From assembly GCA_017561865.1 (NCBI GenBank), contig JAFZBH010000057.1:1-60097 (forward strand): a DNA stretch of 60,097 bases. Direction: 5' to 3'. Under the pieces are notes generated by a model. That model was not told where the DNA came from, ran no database searches, and saw only the letters and a list, made by a program, of their open reading frames with translations. This DNA is from Bacteroidales bacterium. Lineage in GTDB: Bacteria > Bacteroidota > Bacteroidia > Bacteroidales > UBA932. The translations under genes were made by a program, and so were the position numbers. This document shows, piece by piece, positions 53,801 through 60,097 of the stretch (the first letter of the stretch is position 1; every line of letters begins with the position of its first letter).

Positions 53801-53873
53801 TGTTGTTCTGGGCAAAGACAGATGCACCCAACAACATTCCTGCCGTAAGCAGGAAGATCTTCGTAAAGTTCAT
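50853..53873 (-). CDS. TonB-dependent receptor / outer-membrane beta-barrel protein
   Basis: 1006 residues. Signal peptide MNFTKIFLLTAGMLLGASVFA, then a carboxypeptidase-regulatory-like domain (about 24-105), a plug (about 110-230, with VDLLKKMPGIEVADNGTITV), and a beta-barrel. A Gly/Met-rich loop (about 297-322) lies inside the barrel part, and a Gly/Pro/Met tail (about 965-1006, repeats of MPPMGGG) follows the expected last strand near VSLSYNFG. No SusD partner is nearby, so it is not an obvious SusCD pair. It follows serS and ruvC with a 4-base gap and is probably cotranscribed with them. Substrate unknown. Confidence 0.87.
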   Translation of the reverse strand: MNFTKIFLLTAGMLLGASVFAQNNIKGVLIDESTGEPVGFATVSLTRDGQTRPTKYSLTDDKGAFTLESVRNGSYAIVAELLGYEPYSSQIKMESKTIDLGEIKMKVDREQLEAAEVNAVGNPVIVKKDTIEYNAGSFLSTDNDNLVDLLKKMPGIEVADNGTITVNGQSVSKITVQGKTFFLDDPTVASQNIPAKLVKKLKVIRKKSEQAEFTGIDDGNEETVIDLSLTEGSNLNGLVGRVTAGVGHDIPSEQNPLNEYRFSGNAFLGNFSGNTQISLILNANNANVQGSTNFSGNMMAGMMGGGGGGGMGGGMGMGGGGGLTTSYMAGLNAAADAFDGRMEVGGNYNYNNNNSISGSESSTTSYLSGMNQLQNSESNSTTGSYGHNFGLRLEHKFSDNTSIVFEPRVRFGGNTNVSSSKSETFQDVGVTGNYNKVNDAVTDNTNDNKNISTSGFLLFRQRLGLPGRTLTVNTNFNLSDNKMNSLNNSTTNSYVGGNVSQRLVSQNSDQDQQSYSVSTRATYTEPLGNYFYLEANYSFNWSKSLSEKNTYDLLNGGILDPQYSNAIENLNRRHEFGGNVLYQDDRMHLQAGFTAIPQYTYNSTTVYDAVTNSNKPQEYEDNRWNFSPTVMMMFDLNDNDNLRFFYRGNSSQPSTQQLMPVPDNTNPLRVTFGNPTLTPYFTHNINGEFRHSNRANFSSFNIRANGGFTQNQISNVVITGSNGGQYTIPFNAPVTGNAGMNFFNNFPLDKNGIFSVNNNTGVNWRQSFAYEGVNVDMTKYTDGGFYEFMNWFIDQFNDPAYYKAHIVENFTDNLSVNERLRVTYRGIQFQATLGASTNMNQTWYTQKGDAVAQSTKAARNTQTWSNAVTGELTWNWLLTGMSLTANANYRWYNGYTTPVDPQCIINFTVAKSLGPVNLSLYVADLLGQSRALSVTDQSSRHAETLSTTQLGRYFIVSLSYNFGTLGGRRGGMRGGMGGGRRGGGGGMPPMGGGMPPMGGGGRPPMM

Positions 53874-53877
53874 ACAC

Positions 53878-54438
53878 TTACTTTTTTATGCGCTCCGGAT
53901 TGGATGCTACAAATTTCTCCCAACTACCTTTCGCCGGCGTCGCCGCAAGCGGACTGGTCAACTGATAGAAGTGGCACATGGCGATAGCCAGGGCATCTGT
54001 CGCATCCAGGTATTTACTATCAATTTTAATGCCAAGCGTGCGCTGGACCATCAGGCAAACCTGCTCTTTTGATGCGGCGCCGTTGCCGCAGATGGCCATC
54101 TTGGCTTTTCGGGGGGCATATTCATATACTTTCACCCCCCGGTTCAGGCCGGCGATCATCGCAGCCCCCTGCGCGCGGCCCAGTTTGAGGATGACCTGGG
54201 CGTTCTTGCCATAGAAGGGTGATTCGATGGCGAGATCGTCCGGATGATGGAGGTCGCACAGGGCCCCCACCTTTTCGTGGATGACTTCCAGCTTGTCGTA
54301 CACCGACTCCACCTTGCGCAGGTCCACCACGCCCATATCGATGAAGCCCGGCCGGTCGGCCGCATCCACGCGCACGATCCCGAAACCAAGCAGGTTGGTT
54401 CCGGGATCGATGCCCAGGATGACTTTTTCCTTAGTCAA
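53878..54438 (-). CDS. ruvC: Crossover junction endodeoxyribonuclease RuvC
   Basis: 186 residues, starting at TTG 54438 so that the protein begins TKEKVILGIDPGT with catalytic Asp near residue 10. Other catalytic residues are Glu in AIESPFYGKNAQV and Asp pair in DATDALAIAMCH. RuvC resolves Holliday junctions with RuvAB. The start overlaps the serS stop by 8 bases; no ATG fits the conserved N-terminus. A basic C-terminal tail ends PERIKK. Confidence 0.93.
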   Translation of the reverse strand: MTKEKVILGIDPGTNLLGFGIVRVDAADRPGFIDMGVVDLRKVESVYDKLEVIHEKVGALCDLHHPDDLAIESPFYGKNAQVILKLGRAQGAAMIAGLNRGVKVYEYAPRKAKMAICGNGAASKEQVCLMVQRTLGIKIDSKYLDATDALAIAMCHFYQLTSPLAATPAKGSWEKFVASNPERIKK

Positions 54439-55702
54439 TTTTATCGAAACCGGTGTAGGGACGGAGCACTTCCGGAATGACGATGCCGTCCGGGGTCTGG
54501 TTGTCCTCGAGCAGCGCGGCCACCACGCGCGGAAGCGCAAGGGAGCTGCCGTTCAGCGTGTGCGCGAGCTGGGTCTTGCCGTTCTCGTCGCGGTAGCGCA
54601 GGTGCAGGCGGTTGGCCTGGAAGGTGTCGAAATTGGACACGGAGGAAATCTCCAGCCAGCGGCCCTGGGCCGCGGACCACAGTTCGAAGTCGTAGGTGAT
54701 GGCGGAGGTAAAGCTCAAATCCCCGCCGCAAAGGCGCAGGATGCGGTATTTGAGCCCGAGCTTGTTCACCAGGGACTCCACGTGGGCGACCATCTCGTCG
54801 AGGGCCGCATAGGAATCCTCCGGCTTCTCCACGCGCACGATCTCGACCTTGTCGAACTGGTGCAGGCGGTTCAGGCCGCGGACGTCCTTGCCGTAGGAAC
54901 CGGCCTCGCGGCGGAAGCACGGCGTGTAGGCCGTCAGGCGCTGCGGGATCTGGTCGGCGGCGAGGATGACGTCGCGGAAAATGTTGGTCACGGGCACCTC
55001 GGCCGTCGGGACCATATAGAAATCATCCACCTCGGCGTGGTACATCTGGCCCTCCTTGTCGGGGAGCTGGCCCGTGCCGAAACCGGAATCGCGGTTGACC
55101 ATCACGGGAGGTTCGACCTCCTTGTAGCCGGCCGCCGTGTTGCAGTCGAGGAAGAAGTTGATCAGCGCGCGCTGCAGCTTGGCACCCTTGCCCTTGTAGA
55201 CCGGGAAGCCGGCGCCGGTGATCTTGACGCCCAGGTCGAAGTCGATGATGTCGTACTTGCGGGCGAGCTCCCAGTGCGGGAGGGCCCCCTCGGGCAGGTT
55301 CACCTCGGGACCGCCCATCTTCACGACCTCGTTGTCCTCGGCGCCCAGGCCAGGCTTGACCAGGCTGCAGGGGACGTTCGGCATCAGCACCAACTGCCTC
55401 TCCAGCTCGGCGGAAGCCTCATCCATCCGGGCGAGGAGCTCGCCGGAACGGGCCTTGAGGGCGGCGACTTCGGCCTTGGCGGCCTCGGCGGCGTCACGCA
55501 GCCCCTGCTTCATCAGGCCGCCGATCTCGGCCGCCTTCTGTTTCTGCTGTGCGAGCAGGGCGTCGCTCTCGGTCTGGAGGGAGCGGCGGAGCGCATCGAG
55601 TTCGAGCACCTTCTCCACGATGGGACGGGCGTCGAAATTCTTGATTTTCAATTTCCCGATGACGCCTTCCGGGTCATCGCGAAGCATCTTGAGCGTCAAC
55701 AT
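54431..55702 (-). CDS. serS: Seryl-tRNA synthetase
   Basis: 423 residues. The N-terminal coiled-coil arm (about 30-105) precedes a class II core with motif 2 FRREAGSYGKDVRGLNRLHQF and motif 3 GSSLALPRVVAALLEDNQTPDG. Charges tRNA-Ser with serine. Full length. Upstream of it lies a terminator-like hairpin; ruvC overlaps its end. Confidence 0.97.
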   Translation of the reverse strand: MLTLKMLRDDPEGVIGKLKIKNFDARPIVEKVLELDALRRSLQTESDALLAQQKQKAAEIGGLMKQGLRDAAEAAKAEVAALKARSGELLARMDEASAELERQLVLMPNVPCSLVKPGLGAEDNEVVKMGGPEVNLPEGALPHWELARKYDIIDFDLGVKITGAGFPVYKGKGAKLQRALINFFLDCNTAAGYKEVEPPVMVNRDSGFGTGQLPDKEGQMYHAEVDDFYMVPTAEVPVTNIFRDVILAADQIPQRLTAYTPCFRREAGSYGKDVRGLNRLHQFDKVEIVRVEKPEDSYAALDEMVAHVESLVNKLGLKYRILRLCGGDLSFTSAITYDFELWSAAQGRWLEISSVSNFDTFQANRLHLRYRDENGKTQLAHTLNGSSLALPRVVAALLEDNQTPDGIVIPEVLRPYTGFDKID

Positions 55703-55714
55703 AATCTTCTTCTA

Positions 55715-55753
55715 AATAAAAAAGGACCCACACCTGTCTCGAAGTGCAAGTCC
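55715..55753 (-). terminator. Intrinsic terminator of rpmA
   Basis: On the minus strand GGAC-ttg-CAC...GTG-tgg-GTCC folds into a stem (55753-55723) followed by TTTTTT. It separates rplU/rpmA from serS. Confidence 0.75.
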
Positions 55754-55778
55754 TTTGATTCAACTTCAGTCCCCGAGA

Positions 55779-56039
55779 CTAGTTCTCAAAGGGAACCACC
55801 GACACGTAGGATTTGTTCTCGCGTTTGCGGGTGAACTTCACCGTGCCGTCCACGAGGGCGTACAGGGTGTGGTCCTTGCCCATACCGACGTTGCGGTCAG
55901 GATTGTGGACCGTACCGCGCTGGCGGACGATGATATTGCCGGCTTTCACGACCTCGCCGCCGAATTTCTTGAGACCCAGGCGCTTGCTCTGCGACTCACG
56001 ACCGTTCTTCGAACTGGATTGACCTTTCTTGTGTGCCAT
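55779..56039 (-). CDS. rpmA: 50S ribosomal protein bL27
   Basis: 86 residues starting [29 protein letters not shown], the standard bL27 opening near the peptidyl-transferase centre. No N-terminal extension requiring cleavage is seen. It is 5 bases downstream of rplU, as in most bacteria. Confidence 0.97.
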   Translation of the reverse strand: MAHKKGQSSSKNGRESQSKRLGLKKFGGEVVKAGNIIVRQRGTVHNPDRNVGMGKDHTLYALVDGTVKFTRKRENKSYVSVVPFEN

Positions 56040-56044
56040 AACTC

Positions 56045-56356
56045 TTAAGCGATTTCGTTGATTCTGATCTTGGTAAGTTTCTGACGGTGACCATTCAGGG
56101 TCTGGAAGCCCTTGCGGCGGATCTTCTTGAAGACCAGCACCTTGTCAGCCTTTGCATTGTCATCGAGGACGGTGGCCTTGACCACGGCGCCGTCGACATA
56201 GGGAGCGCCCACCTTCACAGCCGCGTCGTCCGCGACGAGGAGGACCTTCTTGAACTCCACATCAGCACCCTTGGCATCGGCGAGCCGCTGCACAAAGATC
56301 TCGTTGCCAGCCTCCACTTTAAACTGCTGGCCTGCAATGTCTACGATTGCGTACAT
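56045..56356 (-). CDS. rplU: 50S ribosomal protein bL21
   Basis: 103 residues beginning [20 protein letters not shown] and ending [19 protein letters not shown] sequence ([19 protein letters not shown]), the 23S rRNA-binding bL21 pattern. It leads the rplU/rpmA pair. The leader contains two perfect short hairpins (56361-56405). Confidence 0.97.
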   Translation of the reverse strand: MYAIVDIAGQQFKVEAGNEIFVQRLADAKGADVEFKKVLLVADDAAVKVGAPYVDGAVVKATVLDDNAKADKVLVFKKIRRKGFQTLNGHRQKLTKIRINEIA

Positions 56357-56360
56357 AATA

Positions 56361-56405
56361 AAACTTTATCAAAAGTTTCGGCCGTAAGCGTCTGCCTCGA
56401 GGCAG
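56361..56405 (-). promoter_or_regulatory. Two-hairpin leader of rplU
   Basis: AAACTTT-tatca-AAAGTTT (56361-56378... arms 56361-56367 / 56372-56378) and the perfect palindrome CTGCCTCGAGGCAG (56392-56405) lie between the upstream region and the rplU ATG at 56356, as expected for a ribosomal-protein leader. Confidence 0.4.
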
Positions 56406-56516
56406 CTCTTAATCAATGGCTTAACGGTCATCAAATTCATTTTGGGCTGCGAATTTAGGAAAAAAACACGGAACTGCCAAATATTTCGCTAATTTTGCTT
56501 ATAACACAATTGTTTC

Positions 56517-56524
56517 TAACTTTG
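56517..56524 (+). promoter_or_regulatory. -7 promoter element TAACTTTG
   Basis: Ends 4 bases before ATG 56529 of the ATPase gene, predicting a leaderless mRNA. Confidence 0.65.
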
Positions 56525-56528
56525 TGCT

Positions 56529-57686
56529 ATGGACAGTCTGTTTCAGTACTACAAACCCGTGACCGGCCGGCAGTTCGTGGGCCGGACCACGGAGACGCGG
56601 ACCCTCTCGAACCTCCTTTCCCAGGGGGCGCACGTGGTCATCTACGAGCCCCCCAAGACCGGCTTGACCTCGCTCGTGCAGCAGTGTTTCTTCAACCTGA
56701 AGGCTTCGGGGGCCCGGTTCGAGCCCGTGCAGCTGAGCCTGCTGGACGTGAGGAGCCTGTCCGAACTGACCCTGCGGCTCGCCGGAAACGCCCTGGGCAG
56801 CGCCGGCAGCGGACCGGAGGACTATGCCCTGCTGGCGGAGGACCTGCTCGCAGGCACGCACCTCGTCTTCGACAACAAGCGTTACAAGACCTGCGGCGAG
56901 GTCGTCTCGGCGGGCTGGACGCTGGACGACGGGGACCTGCGGGCCGCGTTCCTGCTCCCCTGGAAGATTGCCCGGAAGACCGGCCTGCGTCGCTATGTCG
57001 TCATCGACGAGTTCCAGAACATCCTGCTCACCGAGGACGGCGAGCGGGCCTGCAAACTGCTCGAGCAGGTGATGAAAGACCTGCCCGCGGAGCTGATCGG
57101 CTGCGCCTCCTACGTCCTGCTCGGTTCGCAGGTCAACGCGATGGACGGGATCTTCGGCATCCGGCACTGGTTCTACGGCCAGGTGGAGCGCCTGAAGGTC
57201 GAGCCCATCGACACCAAGGAGATCATCGACCACGTGGTCAAGGGTTTCCTGACCACCGGCAAGGTCGTGGACCGCGACCTGGTGCTGGGCGTGTGCCGTC
57301 TTTTCCGCGGCAACATCTGGTACATCAACCATTTCAGCTCCATCTGCGACTCGCTCACGCGCGGATATATCATGGAGCAGACGCTCACCGACGCCCTCAG
57401 CACCCTGCTCGCCATCCACGAACCCCGGTTCGTGGCAACGATGAACGACCTGACCACCTTCCAGGTCCAGCTGCTGCGCGCCATCCTGGAGGGACAGACC
57501 CGGTTCAGCAGCTCCGAGGTGATCCGCCACTATGGTCTCAACTCGTCCGCCAACGTACGGCGGCTCAAGGACGCCCTCTGCAAGAAGGAGATCGTCACCT
57601 TCGCCCCGGACGACACGCCCGTTATCCTGGACCCGCTCTTCGAGTACTGGGTCCGCAAGTATTATTTCAACCTTTCCTTCGAATGA
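56529..57686 (+). CDS. AAA+/STAND-like ATPase with an atypical Walker A
   Basis: 385 residues. The nucleotide-binding loop IYEPPKTGLTSLV (residues 38-50) has Leu46 where the Walker A lysine normally is; Lys43 is three residues earlier. Walker B is intact (YVVIDEFQNIL, about 155-165). An FVGR motif at 16-19 and a C-terminal winged-helix-like region (about 290-385, QLLRAILEGQTRFSSSEVIRHYGLNSSANVRRLKDAL) fit the archaeal-ATPase/STAND group of Bacteroidota. It overlaps the sirtuin gene by 4 bases (ATGA), so the two are co-translated. Whether it hydrolyses ATP is open. Confidence 0.85.
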   Translation: MDSLFQYYKPVTGRQFVGRTTETRTLSNLLSQGAHVVIYEPPKTGLTSLVQQCFFNLKASGARFEPVQLSLLDVRSLSELTLRLAGNALGSAGSGPEDYALLAEDLLAGTHLVFDNKRYKTCGEVVSAGWTLDDGDLRAAFLLPWKIARKTGLRRYVVIDEFQNILLTEDGERACKLLEQVMKDLPAELIGCASYVLLGSQVNAMDGIFGIRHWFYGQVERLKVEPIDTKEIIDHVVKGFLTTGKVVDRDLVLGVCRLFRGNIWYINHFSSICDSLTRGYIMEQTLTDALSTLLAIHEPRFVATMNDLTTFQVQLLRAILEGQTRFSSSEVIRHYGLNSSANVRRLKDALCKKEIVTFAPDDTPVILDPLFEYWVRKYYFNLSFE

Positions 57687-58387
57687 AAAAGAGAATCGCA
57701 GTGCTGACCGGCGCCGGCGTGAGCGCCGAAAGCGGCCTGGGGACCTACCGCGACAACGGCGGTCTCTGGGACAATTACGACCCGATGGTGGTCGCCTCCG
57801 CGGAAGGCTGGGCCCGCAACCCGGGGCTCGTGCTGGACTTCTACAACATGCAGCGCGAGAAATTGAAACAAGTGCAGCCCAACGAGGCGCACCGCCTCAT
57901 CGCCGCGCTGGAAAAGGACTACGTCGTGGACGTGATTACGCAGAACGTGGACAACCTCCACGAGCGGGCCGGCTCCACGCATGTCGTGCACCTGCACGGC
58001 GAGGCCACCAAGATCCGCCCGGAGAACACGTGCAACGACTATGACGGTTTCTCCGAGAAACTCGTCGTCGACATCGGCTACGGCGCGGTGCACCTGGGCG
58101 ACAAGGCGCCCAACGGGGCGCAGTACCGCCCGCATATCGTCTTCTTCGGCGAAGCCGTGCCCAAGATCGAACGCGCGGTCGAGCTGGTCGGCGCCGCCGA
58201 CATCGTCCTCATCGTGGGCACCTCCCTGCAGGTGTACCCCGCCGCCGGGCTCTACCGCTACGCGCGCAACGACGCGCCCATCTACCTGATCGACCCGGCG
58301 GACGTGACGCTTTATGACAAGCGCGTCAGGCACATCAAGAAAGTTGCGACCGAAGGAATGAAAGAATTTGTTGGAATGTTGAAATAA
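57683..58387 (+). CDS. NAD-dependent sirtuin-family deacylase, without zinc cysteines
   Basis: 234 residues. NAD-binding and catalytic motifs are present: GAGVSAESGLGTYRDNGGLW (residues 11-30), TQNVDNLHERAG, the catalytic His105 in HLHGE, and IVGTSLQVYPAAGL. The whole protein has a single Cys (Cys117), so the usual Cys4 zinc site is absent. The FYNMQR at 53-58 has Gln where CobB/SIRT5-type enzymes have the Arg that reads acidic acyl groups. It may deacylate lysines without zinc or act on another NAD-linked substrate. It is translationally coupled to the ATPase upstream; the promoter and Shine-Dalgarno sequence of rpsU follow. Confidence 0.88.
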   Translation: MKKRIAVLTGAGVSAESGLGTYRDNGGLWDNYDPMVVASAEGWARNPGLVLDFYNMQREKLKQVQPNEAHRLIAALEKDYVVDVITQNVDNLHERAGSTHVVHLHGEATKIRPENTCNDYDGFSEKLVVDIGYGAVHLGDKAPNGAQYRPHIVFFGEAVPKIERAVELVGAADIVLIVGTSLQVYPAAGLYRYARNDAPIYLIDPADVTLYDKRVRHIKKVATEGMKEFVGMLK

Positions 58388-58392
58388 TTTAC

Positions 58393-58400
58393 TACCTTTG
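58393..58400 (+). promoter_or_regulatory. -7 promoter element TACCTTTG for rpsU
   Basis: Lies 32 bases before ATG 58433, with TTTG at 58367-58370 a possible -33 partner. Confidence 0.55.
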
Positions 58401-58415
58401 CATCCCCAAAAGAAA

Positions 58416-58423
58416 AAGGAGGT
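58416..58423 (+). promoter_or_regulatory. Strong Shine-Dalgarno sequence of rpsU
   Basis: AAGGAGGT, fully complementary to the 16S rRNA 3' end, 9 bases before ATG 58433. It stands out because nearly every other gene in the window lacks a Shine-Dalgarno sequence. Confidence 0.85.
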
Positions 58424-58432
58424 GGTAAAGCA

Positions 58433-58624
58433 ATGATTATCGTACCCGTAAAAGAAGGCGAAAACATCGAGCGCGCGCTGAAGAAATTCAAGCGGAAGTT
58501 CGAGAAGACCGGTGCCGTCCGCGAGATGCGCGCCCGCAAGAACTTCCAGAAGCCGTCGGAGATCCGTCGCATCGCGAAGCAGAAGGCGATCTACGTCCAG
58601 CACCTGCGCCTGGAGGAGGAGTAA
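58433..58624 (+). CDS. rpsU: 30S ribosomal protein bS21
   Basis: 63 residues beginning MIIVPVKEGENIERALKKFK and ending in the basic RRIAKQKAIYVQHLRLEEE-type tail. In Bacteroidota, bS21 together with bS6 and bS18 sequesters the anti-Shine-Dalgarno, and rpsU is one of the few genes that keeps a strong Shine-Dalgarno for autoregulation. The perfect AAGGAGGT here fits that model. A terminator follows (58649-58677). Confidence 0.97.
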   Translation: MIIVPVKEGENIERALKKFKRKFEKTGAVREMRARKNFQKPSEIRRIAKQKAIYVQHLRLEEE

Positions 58625-58648
58625 TCCTTCCCCGCCACCTTTATCCAT

Positions 58649-58677
58649 AGCGGCCCGCACCAGCGAGCCGCTTTTTT
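58649..58677 (+). terminator. Intrinsic terminator of rpsU
   Basis: AGCGGC (58649-58654) and GCCGCT (58667-58672) form a stem, followed by a T-run to 58677. Confidence 0.8.
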
Positions 58678-58679
58678 AT

Positions 58680-58687
58680 TATCTTTG
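58680..58687 (+). promoter_or_regulatory. -7 promoter element TATCTTTG for the nitroreductase
   Basis: Ends 5 bases before ATG 58693, directly after the rpsU terminator. Confidence 0.65.
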
Positions 58688-58692
58688 TGTTT

Positions 58693-59220
58693 ATGGACAA
58701 CGAAGTACTCAAAGCGCTCCGCAGCCGCAGGAGCATCCGGCGCTACAAGCCGGAACAGATCACCGACGAAGAACTCCGGGCCGTGCTCGAAGCCGGCACC
58801 TGGGCCCCCACGGGGATGGGCCGGCAGGATCCCTGGATCGTAGCCGTGCAACGGCCCGACCTGGTGGAGCGCATCGACGCGCTTAACGCCGCCGTCTGGG
58901 GCCGTCCGGCGCCCTTCTACGGCGCCCCGACCATCGTGCTGGTGTTCGGCAGCGACCCCGCCGAGTGGGCCAATTCCGTACCTGACGGGTCCCTCGTGCT
59001 GGGCAACATGATGCTGGCGGCGCACGCCGTGGGGCTCGGCTCCTGCTGGATCAACCGCGAACGGGAGATGTTCGCCACCCCGGAAGGCAAGGCCCTGATG
59101 GCCGAACTCGGTCTGCCGGAGGGCCTGATCGGCATCGGCGCCCTGGCCCTGGGCTATCCCGCCGCCTTCCCTCCCACGGTCAAACCCCGCAAGGAAGGGT
59201 ACTACCGCATCATCAAATAA
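58693..59220 (+). CDS. Nitroreductase-family FMN oxidoreductase
   Basis: 175 residues from ATG 58693; a GTG 6 bases upstream is in frame but falls at the end of the promoter element. FMN-binding signatures are visible: LRSRRSIRRYKPEQITDEEL and the late NMMLAAHAVGLGSCWINR...GLIGIGALALGYP. Such enzymes transfer hydride from NAD(P)H to nitro groups or quinones. A dimer with FMN at the interface is expected. Physiological substrate unknown. Its own short promoter makes it an independent transcript. Confidence 0.93.
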   Translation: MDNEVLKALRSRRSIRRYKPEQITDEELRAVLEAGTWAPTGMGRQDPWIVAVQRPDLVERIDALNAAVWGRPAPFYGAPTIVLVFGSDPAEWANSVPDGSLVLGNMMLAAHAVGLGSCWINREREMFATPEGKALMAELGLPEGLIGIGALALGYPAAFPPTVKPRKEGYYRIIK

Positions 59221-59225
59221 TAGAA

Positions 59226-59333
59226 CGGGCGGGTGCTGCCCCAGCGGGCGGACAGAAATTATTTTCCGGACAAGTTTGCCGGAAAACCAATTTCTGCTCC
59301 GCCCTCCACAACGCCAGCTCACGCACCCGCCCG
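59226..59333. repeat. Nested cruciform-like element between the nitroreductase and dnaK
   Basis: Four nested stems: CGGGCGGGTGC / GCACCCGCCCG (59226-59236 / 59323-59333), GGGCGGA / TCCGCCC (59246-59252 / 59298-59304), AGAAATT / AATTTCT (59254-59260 / 59289-59295) and TTTTCCGG / CCGGAAAA (59262-59269 / 59279-59286). The GGCGGACAG start and CTGCTCCGCC end are shared with hairpin H1 near 46.5 kb. Confidence 0.65.
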
Positions 59334-59397
59334 GATGCATTATTGACAATTTGTCAGCAATCGGGGCGTGGCAAAGGTTTTGATGATATCCTTCCCG

Positions 59398-59417
59398 GCC
59401 TGCCGGAAGTGGCAGGC
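59398..59417 (+). promoter_or_regulatory. Hairpin in the dnaK leader
   Basis: GCCTGCC-ggaagt-GGCAGGC forms a perfect 7-bp stem 33 bases before the dnaK ATG. A TGACA-att-TGTCA palindrome (59344-59356) and a weak GG-N10-GA box (59370-59383) precede it, but no firm promoter could be assigned. Confidence 0.4.
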
Positions 59418-59437
59418 ACAGAAAAGTGAAATTTTAA

Positions 59438-60097
<660 letters not shown>

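Noticed and set aside
59369..59384. Sigma-54 promoter before dnaK (TGGCAA-N5-TTGAT)
   Set aside because: The -12 GC dinucleotide is replaced by GA, so the consensus is broken at a key position; kept only as a remark in the dnaK leader entry.

Overview
The window is chromosomal DNA of a GC-rich member of the order Bacteroidales (Bacteroidota), probably a gut or rumen lineage. Pointers are the recurrent -7 promoter element TAnnTTTG in place of -35/-10 boxes, almost no Shine-Dalgarno sequences (rpsU is the exception), TonB and a TonB-dependent receptor, a GH95 fucosidase, a beta-propeller/Y_Y_Y/AraC sensor-regulator, a reverse rubrerythrin, a WbqC-family protein and the Bacteroidota forms of many housekeeping genes. 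The window starts inside uridine kinase and stops inside dnaK. No rRNA, tRNA, CRISPR array, complete insertion sequence or prophage was seen.

Layout. 1-1505: end of udk, a TonB-like protein and a small envelope protein. 1780-11084: a membrane-anchored AraC regulator convergent with a tightly overlapping rlmH / NtrY-like histidine kinase / GH95 fucosidase operon. 11134-11538: a small secreted DUF4783-like protein. 11540-17237: six overlapping genes reading leftwards, efp / radical SAM / ATP-grasp-like / WbqC / GT2 glycosyltransferase / DegT aminotransferase; this is the best candidate for an undescribed biosynthetic pathway. 17300-21700: ispH, cmk, lptB and dnaX, with a palindromic element apparently embedded in the dnaX reading frame. 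21740-24528: a secreted protein, then about 2 kb dominated by repeated structured elements around an orphan HicB-like antitoxin. 24529-38357: pth, rplY, an M6 metalloprotease with a lipoprotein, tpiA, tyrS, rbfA, a LolC/E permease, metY flanked by hairpin repeats, a phosphomannose isomerase, a DJ-1/PfpI protein, glmS, an S4 protein, a zinc metallopeptidase and reverse rubrerythrin. 38428-43005: rng, a 29-residue AURKAIP1/COX24-type protein, HU and lon. 43281-44228: a lower-GC RAYT-like HUH transposase next to REP-like hairpins, with more hairpins near 46.5 kb. 44229-50769: a ribbon-helix-helix protein, thioredoxin-like protein, coaD, ung, lnt, rluD-type, PASTA and LysE genes. 50853-60097: a TonB-dependent receptor, ruvC, serS, rpmA, rplU, an ATPase coupled to a cysteine-poor sirtuin, rpsU, a nitroreductase and dnaK.

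How it works together. Most genes are core translation, envelope and metabolism functions in short operons joined by 4-base ATGA overlaps. Ten genes have TAnnTTTG ending only 4-8 bases before the start codon, which predicts leaderless mRNAs; three divergent pairs do this inside 39-41 bp. In contrast rpsU has a perfect Shine-Dalgarno sequence, and rplY and rplU have hairpin-containing leaders. Accessory interest lies in the radical SAM/ATP-grasp operon, the RAYT/REP set, the structured repeats at 22.5-24.4 kb and the ATPase-sirtuin pair.
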